Translations under genes and position numbers: made by a program
Notes under the pieces: model-generated
Seen by the model: the letters and a program-made list of their open reading frames with translations, nothing else
The model's database searches: none
Told to the model about the DNA's origin: nothing
Source of the DNA: JAABVD01 sp965204545
Lineage (GTDB): Bacteria > Verrucomicrobiota > Verrucomicrobiia > Opitutales > UBA2995
NCBI GenBank assembly: GCA_965204545.1
Contig: CBDBFA010000003.1
Span: 2,852,001-2,916,000 of the forward strand
Reading direction: 5' to 3'
DNA length: 64,000 nt
In this document: positions 59,832-64,000 of the stretch, in pieces
How positions within the stretch are numbered: position 1 is the stretch's first letter
How the letters are laid out: the number at the start of each line of letters is the position of its first letter

Positions 59832-61286
59832 ATGGGGGGCATGATCCGTTTTTCGCTCCACTGGATTTCTTTTCTGGGTTTGCTTGGCCATGCTCTCCCG
59901 CTAACGGTTTGGGCCCAATCCGAGGCTGCTCGGCCGAACATCGTCCTGGTCATGGCGGATGATCTGGGTTGGGGGGACGTGGCTTATAATGGGCATCCGG
60001 TCATAAAGACGCCTCACTTGGATGCCATGGCGGCCAATGGCCTCAAATTCAACCGGTTCTACGCGGGCGCTCCGGTGTGCAGTCCCACACGGGGTTCCGT
60101 TCTGACCGGGCGGCATCCCCTGCGTTACGGCATACCTGGGGCCAACAAGGGGCATTTGAAGGAGGAGGAAGTTTCCTTGGCGGAAGTTTTGCGGGGGCTG
60201 GGCTACCGAACCGGGCATTTTGGCAAATGGCACTTGGGAACCCTGACTCCCGAATACTCGGGCAAGAAGGGACGGGAGCCGGCCAAGAACTACGCCACCC
60301 CCGGAACATCCGGATCGGACGAATGGTTTGCCACCGAGTACGCCGTGGCGACCTGGGATCCCTACGACCCGGCCAACGCGCACAACGGGGTGAGGGACCC
60401 GCGCACGCTTTATTGGGAAAATGGACGCAATATCGTGGATGGAAAGGCGGAAGGCCTAGTGGGATGCGACAGCCGCATCATCATGGATAAAGCGCTGCCC
60501 TTCATTGAAAAAGCGGTCGCGGACGACACATCTTTTTTTGCCGTCATCTGGTTTCATGCGCCGCATGCCCCGGTTATAGGGGGTCCTGAATACCGGGCCA
60601 TGTACCCGGAACAGGATGAAGACACCCAGCATTTTTACGCGGTGGTAACGGCCTTGGACGAGCAGGTGGGTCGTTTGCGGTCCGGGCTTCGCCGGCTGGA
60701 GGTGGAAAAAAACACCATGATCTGGTTTTGCTCGGACAACGGACCGGAAGGCAATCCGGGAAAGAAGAAGCGGTATCAGGGTTCGGCCGGGGACCTTCGT
60801 GGCCGCAAGCGCTCGCTCTATGAGGGGGGTGTTCGGGTTCCCGGAATCCTGGAGTGGCCGGCCCGGGTTTCGTCTGGTGAAACAGATTTTCCCGCCGTAA
60901 CGACCGACTACTTTCCCACCGTTTTGGAGGTCCTCGGTTATAAAATACCCGAGATGGACACCCGGCCTTATGATGGACTATCCTTACTTCCGGTAATTGG
61001 GGGAGATTTGAAGGTACGTCCCAGGCCCATCGCCTTCGACGGTAACGGCTTGGCCACCCTCAATGACAATCGTTTCAAGCTGGTGCACAATCCCAACGGG
61101 AAGCGTTTGAATTCCGACAATGGTTCCACCCCAGTAGCCACATGGGAACTCTATGATTTGATTGAGGATCCCTCGGAGACCACCAACCTGGCGGACACAC
61201 ATCCGGAAATCTTGAAGAAAATGCGGTTCCAATTGGAAGCTTGGCAGATCTCCTGCCAAGGCAGCGCCAAGGGATTGGATTACTGA
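59832..61286 (+). CDS. Sulfatase (Cys-type, formylglycine)
   Basis: This type I sulfatase hydrolyses sulfate esters, probably of a polysaccharide, after export. The 484-residue protein has a signal peptide ('WISFLGLLGHALPLTVWA'), the metal-binding 'VMADDLGWGD' (D43, D44), and the active-site signature 'CSPTRGSVLTGRHP', where C83 is matured to formylglycine. 'HFGKWHLG' and 'FFAVIWFHAPHAPV' carry the Lys and His ligands; 'CSDNGPEG' has the Asp-Asn pair. The C-terminal 'TNLADTHPEI' is typical. The start has an AAAGGGG site 7 bp upstream; a second ATG at 59841 is possible. A maturation enzyme is not in the window. Confidence 0.95.
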   Translation: MGGMIRFSLHWISFLGLLGHALPLTVWAQSEAARPNIVLVMADDLGWGDVAYNGHPVIKTPHLDAMAANGLKFNRFYAGAPVCSPTRGSVLTGRHPLRYGIPGANKGHLKEEEVSLAEVLRGLGYRTGHFGKWHLGTLTPEYSGKKGREPAKNYATPGTSGSDEWFATEYAVATWDPYDPANAHNGVRDPRTLYWENGRNIVDGKAEGLVGCDSRIIMDKALPFIEKAVADDTSFFAVIWFHAPHAPVIGGPEYRAMYPEQDEDTQHFYAVVTALDEQVGRLRSGLRRLEVEKNTMIWFCSDNGPEGNPGKKKRYQGSAGDLRGRKRSLYEGGVRVPGILEWPARVSSGETDFPAVTTDYFPTVLEVLGYKIPEMDTRPYDGLSLLPVIGGDLKVRPRPIAFDGNGLATLNDNRFKLVHNPNGKRLNSDNGSTPVATWELYDLIEDPSETTNLADTHPEILKKMRFQLEAWQISCQGSAKGLDY

Positions 61287-61354
61287 CAAAGGCACAAAGG
61301 CACAAAGGCACAAAGGCACAAAGGCACAAAGGCACAAAGGCACAAAGGCACAAA
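61286..61354. repeat. 8-bp tandem repeat ACAAAGGC
   Basis: Eight exact copies of ACAAAGGC run from 61286 to 61349, plus ACAAA. It begins at the sulfatase stop codon. Such a tract is prone to slippage. The rest of the gap to 61439 has no other feature. Confidence 0.93.
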
Positions 61355-61439
61355 TTTTGCGGGCTCGAAATATATCGAAATTTGATCTTTTGGCAATAAT
61401 CCCAACCGTGCTTATCCGTGAAATCCGTGGTTAGAGATT

Positions 61440-62840
61440 ATGAAAACAATCGAGGTCATTTCACCCATTGACGGTTCTCGTATCGGGGCCATTCGGGAAA
61501 CACCCGCAGCGGGGGTGGATGCAAAGGTGCGGGCGGCCCAAACGGCCTTTCAGTCCTGGGGTCGGGTACCGGTCAAGGAGCGGGTCCAGCCATTGTTTCG
61601 CTTCAAGCAACTGGTTGAAGCCAATATGGGGGAGCTTTCCCAATGCGTTTCGGCCGAGAACGGAAAAACGCTGGCGGAGGCGGAAGCGGGGATCCGGAAA
61701 GGTCTCGAGGTGGTGGAATTTGCCACCTCTCTGCCGGTTCTCGGACAGGGTAACAAGCTGGAAGTAAGCCCCGGGGTGGATTGTTTCACCCGGCGTTATC
61801 CCCTGGGAGTAGTGGCGGGGATAACCCCATTCAATTTTCCCGCCATGGTCCCTATGTGGATGTTTCCACTGGCCATTGCCACGGGCAACTCCTTTATACA
61901 CAAACCTTCGGAACAGGTGCCCCTGACGCCACTCCGGCTGAGGGAGTTGCTCTTGGAAGCCGGGTTACCGGATGGTGTATTCCAAGTGATGCAAGGTGGT
62001 CCTCCCACTGTCGAAGCCATCCTCGATCACCGGGGAATCCGAGCCGTCGCCTTTGTCGGATCCACCCGGGTCGCCCAACTGGTTTACCGGCGTGGAATCG
62101 CAGCGGGTAAGCGCATGCTGTGTTTGGGTGGAGCCAAGAATCACCTGGTAGTGGTTCCGGATGCGGATCCTGAAGTAACGGCCAGAAACGTGGTATCTTC
62201 CGCTACGGGTTGCGCCGGGCAAAGGTGCATGGCGGCGAGTGTCTTGATTACGGTGGGTGACTGTTCCGCCGTTATGGCGGCGGTGGAGGAGGAAATGCGT
62301 AAGGTCGTGGCGGGTAAAAACATGGGAGCGATTATCAGTACCGCGGCCAAGAAGAAGATCGAAGGCTATATCGACCGGGCGGAAGCGGGCGGCGCCAAGG
62401 TCAGGGTGGATGGACGCGGTGTCAGGATTCAGGGCAAGGAAAACGGTTTTTACGTGGGAGCCACCATCATTGACGGAGTCGAGGTAGGACATGAATCGGC
62501 CCGCGATGAGATTTTTGGTCCGGTTTTGACGGTACTGCACGTCGATACCCTGGATGAGGCCATTGCCATCGAAAATGCCAACCCCTACGGGAATGCGGCC
62601 TCCATTTATACCACCAGTGGAGCTACGGCGCGGTATTTCGAAGAACGCGCCAATGTCGGCATGGTCGGGGTGAACATCGGCGTTCCGGTGCCGCGGGAAC
62701 CGTTTTCATTTGGGGGCTGGAACGATTCGCGCTACGGTTTTGGTGACATTACGGGAATCGACGGACTCAATTTTTGGACCAAAAGCAAGAAGATTACCCA
62801 GAAATGGGATGCCCGGGCGGCTCAGAATTGGATGAGCTAG
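61440..62840 (+). CDS. mmsA: CoA-acylating methylmalonate-semialdehyde dehydrogenase
   Basis: MmsA oxidises methylmalonate or malonate semialdehyde to propionyl- or acetyl-CoA, in valine, pyrimidine or inositol breakdown. The 466-residue protein is slightly shorter than usual (about 490). Signatures are 'GVVAGITPFNFPAMVPMWMFP', 'CLGGAKNHLVVVPDAD', the catalytic C263 in 'GCAGQRCMA', 'DEIFGPVLTVLHVDTLDEAI', and 'NPYGNAASIYT'. It stands alone between repeat-rich gaps and is not in an evident iol or val cluster here. Confidence 0.93.
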   Translation: MKTIEVISPIDGSRIGAIRETPAAGVDAKVRAAQTAFQSWGRVPVKERVQPLFRFKQLVEANMGELSQCVSAENGKTLAEAEAGIRKGLEVVEFATSLPVLGQGNKLEVSPGVDCFTRRYPLGVVAGITPFNFPAMVPMWMFPLAIATGNSFIHKPSEQVPLTPLRLRELLLEAGLPDGVFQVMQGGPPTVEAILDHRGIRAVAFVGSTRVAQLVYRRGIAAGKRMLCLGGAKNHLVVVPDADPEVTARNVVSSATGCAGQRCMAASVLITVGDCSAVMAAVEEEMRKVVAGKNMGAIISTAAKKKIEGYIDRAEAGGAKVRVDGRGVRIQGKENGFYVGATIIDGVEVGHESARDEIFGPVLTVLHVDTLDEAIAIENANPYGNAASIYTTSGATARYFEERANVGMVGVNIGVPVPREPFSFGGWNDSRYGFGDITGIDGLNFWTKSKKITQKWDARAAQNWMS

Positions 62841-63054
62841 AAAAAGGCTGAAGGCTGAAGGCTGAAGGTTGAAGGCTAAAAAGGGAGAGAGGGAATGGTG
62901 GAATGGCGGAGTGATGGAATGGGGAATTGAACATGGATGGACAGGATGGACAGGATAAAGAATTTACTCTCGCAAAGCTCGCAAAGGACGCAAAAAGGGA
63001 GAGAAGGGAGGGGCGCCGGGGGGACGCGAAGGATGAAGGCTGAAGGAGGAATTT
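62841..63054. other. Convergent gap with simple repeats
   Basis: It holds GGCTGAAGGCTGAAGG repeats, GGAATGGTGGAATGGCGG, GGACAGGATGGACAGGAT and a run resembling GCAAAGCTCGCAAAGGACGCAAAAAGG. No gene and no clear terminator hairpin are seen, although the flanking genes converge. Confidence 0.5.
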
Positions 63055-63699
63055 TTAAACTTCGATCCACTTGGACCACTGGGAGATGGGGCCCCGTTTT
63101 TGGCGCATTTTCCCCGTTGCAGTGGGAAGGTTGGTAAACTTATCGGTCCAGAGAAAAATCGAGCCGAGCAGGATTTCGGAAGAGGGGATTCCGAGTTTTT
63201 CCATCTGCTCGTGCTTGCGCAATCTGCCTCCGCTGGACCAATAGGTTTTTATCTCCCGCGCAGTGGCCGCCAACAACAGGTTTTGAATGGCGGCGGAGGT
63301 GGCGGCGATGTGTTCCATATTGATCTGGGTAGGCTCGAAGAGTTGGTTATTTCCCGTTTTGGATGGATGGGGCAGCCAGGTTACCAGAATCATAACGGAA
63401 GCGGCCGCCAACATCTTGGGTATCTTGGTTCGGTCACCTTCCTCTAACAGGATTTGGCGCAAATTACTACAGGCTGTAGAATCCAACAGGTAGAACCTCC
63501 ATGGCTCGAGGGCATTCATGGTATTCCCCTTGAGGTGGACGCTGGCAGCAGGATAGTGAAACGGAGCCCAACCGGCGGTGGCAATCAACTCTTCTACAAT
63601 GTGGCGATCCAACGCTTCGGCCACGGGATTGTCCGCGAATACCTTTACCGTTCTGCGTTGGCGGATGACCCGGCCGACGGACTCGATCAGGTTTTCCAT
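63055..63699 (-). CDS. Nitroreductase-family FMN oxidoreductase
   Basis: The 214-residue product (ATG 63699) belongs to the FMN-dependent nitroreductase family. It shows the N-terminal 'IRQRRTVKVFAD' phosphate-binding Arg cluster, 'ATAGWAPFHYPA', 'LEPWRFYLLD', a central 'HIAATSAAIQNLLLAATA' helix, and the late 'LLGSIFLWTD'. It probably reduces quinones or nitro compounds with NAD(P)H. It lies 13 bp after a rhodanese gene on the same strand. The exact substrate cannot be read from sequence. Confidence 0.87.
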   Translation of the reverse strand: MENLIESVGRVIRQRRTVKVFADNPVAEALDRHIVEELIATAGWAPFHYPAASVHLKGNTMNALEPWRFYLLDSTACSNLRQILLEEGDRTKIPKMLAAASVMILVTWLPHPSKTGNNQLFEPTQINMEHIAATSAAIQNLLLAATAREIKTYWSSGGRLRKHEQMEKLGIPSSEILLGSIFLWTDKFTNLPTATGKMRQKRGPISQWSKWIEV

Positions 63700-63712
63700 T
63701 CCGGGCCGAGCC

Positions 63713-64000
63713 TTATTTTTCCTCACCTCTTTCCACCGGTTTTCCTTCTTTTTCCCAGGCGCGGAAACCTCCATTGAGGTGATAGACTTTTTCGGCTCCC
63801 AGAGACAATAGCACGTCTACGGACTTTCGGCTTCGTCCGGTGGGTGATCCACTCGCACAATGGACGAGATAGGTCTTGGCAGGATTCAATTTCTTTACCT
63901 GCTCCACGAAGTCCTCATCATGGATATTGATGTTTACGGAGTTCTTGATATGACCTGCCGCTACCTCCTCGGGGGTGCGCACATCGAGAACTACGACATC
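63713..64000 (-). CDS. Rhodanese-like domain protein, 5'-truncated by window edge
   Basis: The visible part (about 95 residues, frame open to the window end) has the rhodanese pattern: 'VVVLDVRTPEEVAAGHI', 'SVNINIHDEDF', and the active-site loop 'VHCASGSPTGRS' with the catalytic Cys, followed by 'VYHLNGGFRAWEKEGKPV'. Single-domain rhodaneses move sulfane sulphur or act in redox signalling. The N-terminus lies outside the window. It is probably co-transcribed with the nitroreductase gene. Confidence 0.9.
   Translation of the reverse strand, partial: DVVVLDVRTPEEVAAGHIKNSVNINIHDEDFVEQVKKLNPAKTYLVHCASGSPTGRSRKSVDVLLSLGAEKVYHLNGGFRAWEKEGKPVERGEEK

Overview
The window looks like a chromosome segment of a Verrucomicrobiota bacterium (Opitutae-like, or a close PVC relative). 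The right half carries families typical of that group: DUF1592/DUF1552 and DUF1549-DUF1553/DUF1501 pairs with heme-type CxxCH motifs, a PVC-type beta-propeller/HEAT/cytochrome protein, a Cys-type sulfatase and a TonB-dependent receptor. It also carries the housekeeping genes thiL, tsaE and mmsA. No rRNA or marker gene is present, so the assignment is inference from gene content.

Layout. (1) 1-15.0 kb: a type I-E CRISPR-Cas locus on the + strand. A partial WYL regulator is followed by cas3, cse1, cse2, cas6e, cas7, cas5, cas1 and cas2, a separate DEDDh exonuclease, a 63-bp AT-rich leader, and an 87-repeat array with an exact 61-bp period. cas6e sits between cse2 and cas7 instead of after cas5. 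cas1 has an in-frame TGA at 8011-8013 where a Trp codon is expected. (2) 15.07-16.82 kb: a complete PvuII-like restriction-modification system, with a divergent methyltransferase, C-boxes, a controller gene and an overlapping endonuclease. (3) 17.3-21.3 kb: an HNH/AP2 endonuclease, then about 3.4 kb without credible genes. This stretch is full of structure: a CTAG-saturated block, phased A-tracts between inverted repeats, GTACGAG-rich DNA, and several long hairpins. (4) 21.3-33.4 kb: a compact, all-forward block of small genes that looks like a mobile-element module (DUF4326, SSB, DUF2958, a Cas2/VapD-like protein). Its core is two tandem paralog arrays of small CxxC proteins: six copies of family A, then ten of family B. 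Family B lies in a chain of 15 ORFs in which every stop codon overlaps the next start, including two micro-ORFs of 13 and 14 codons. I recognise no described system here; this is the best candidate for something new. (5) 33.5-34.9 kb: two exported ankyrin proteins made of recently duplicated DNA cassettes. (6) 35.1 kb: tRNA-Leu(GAG), a possible island boundary.

The right half (35.8-64 kb) holds a conserved basic protein of unknown function, tsaE, thiL, a CPBP protease, an eboE/eboD pair, and two convergent/divergent PVC catabolic clusters with a TonB receptor. These are followed by a sulfatase, mmsA, a nitroreductase and a partial rhodanese. Gaps here hold simple repeats and dispersed inverted repeats: an 83-bp pair around eboE, and a composite repeat around the DUF1549/DUF1501 pair.

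Functionally, the left third is a defence island next to a probable mobile element. The right half is chromosomal backbone with accessory clusters for polymer uptake and oxidation.
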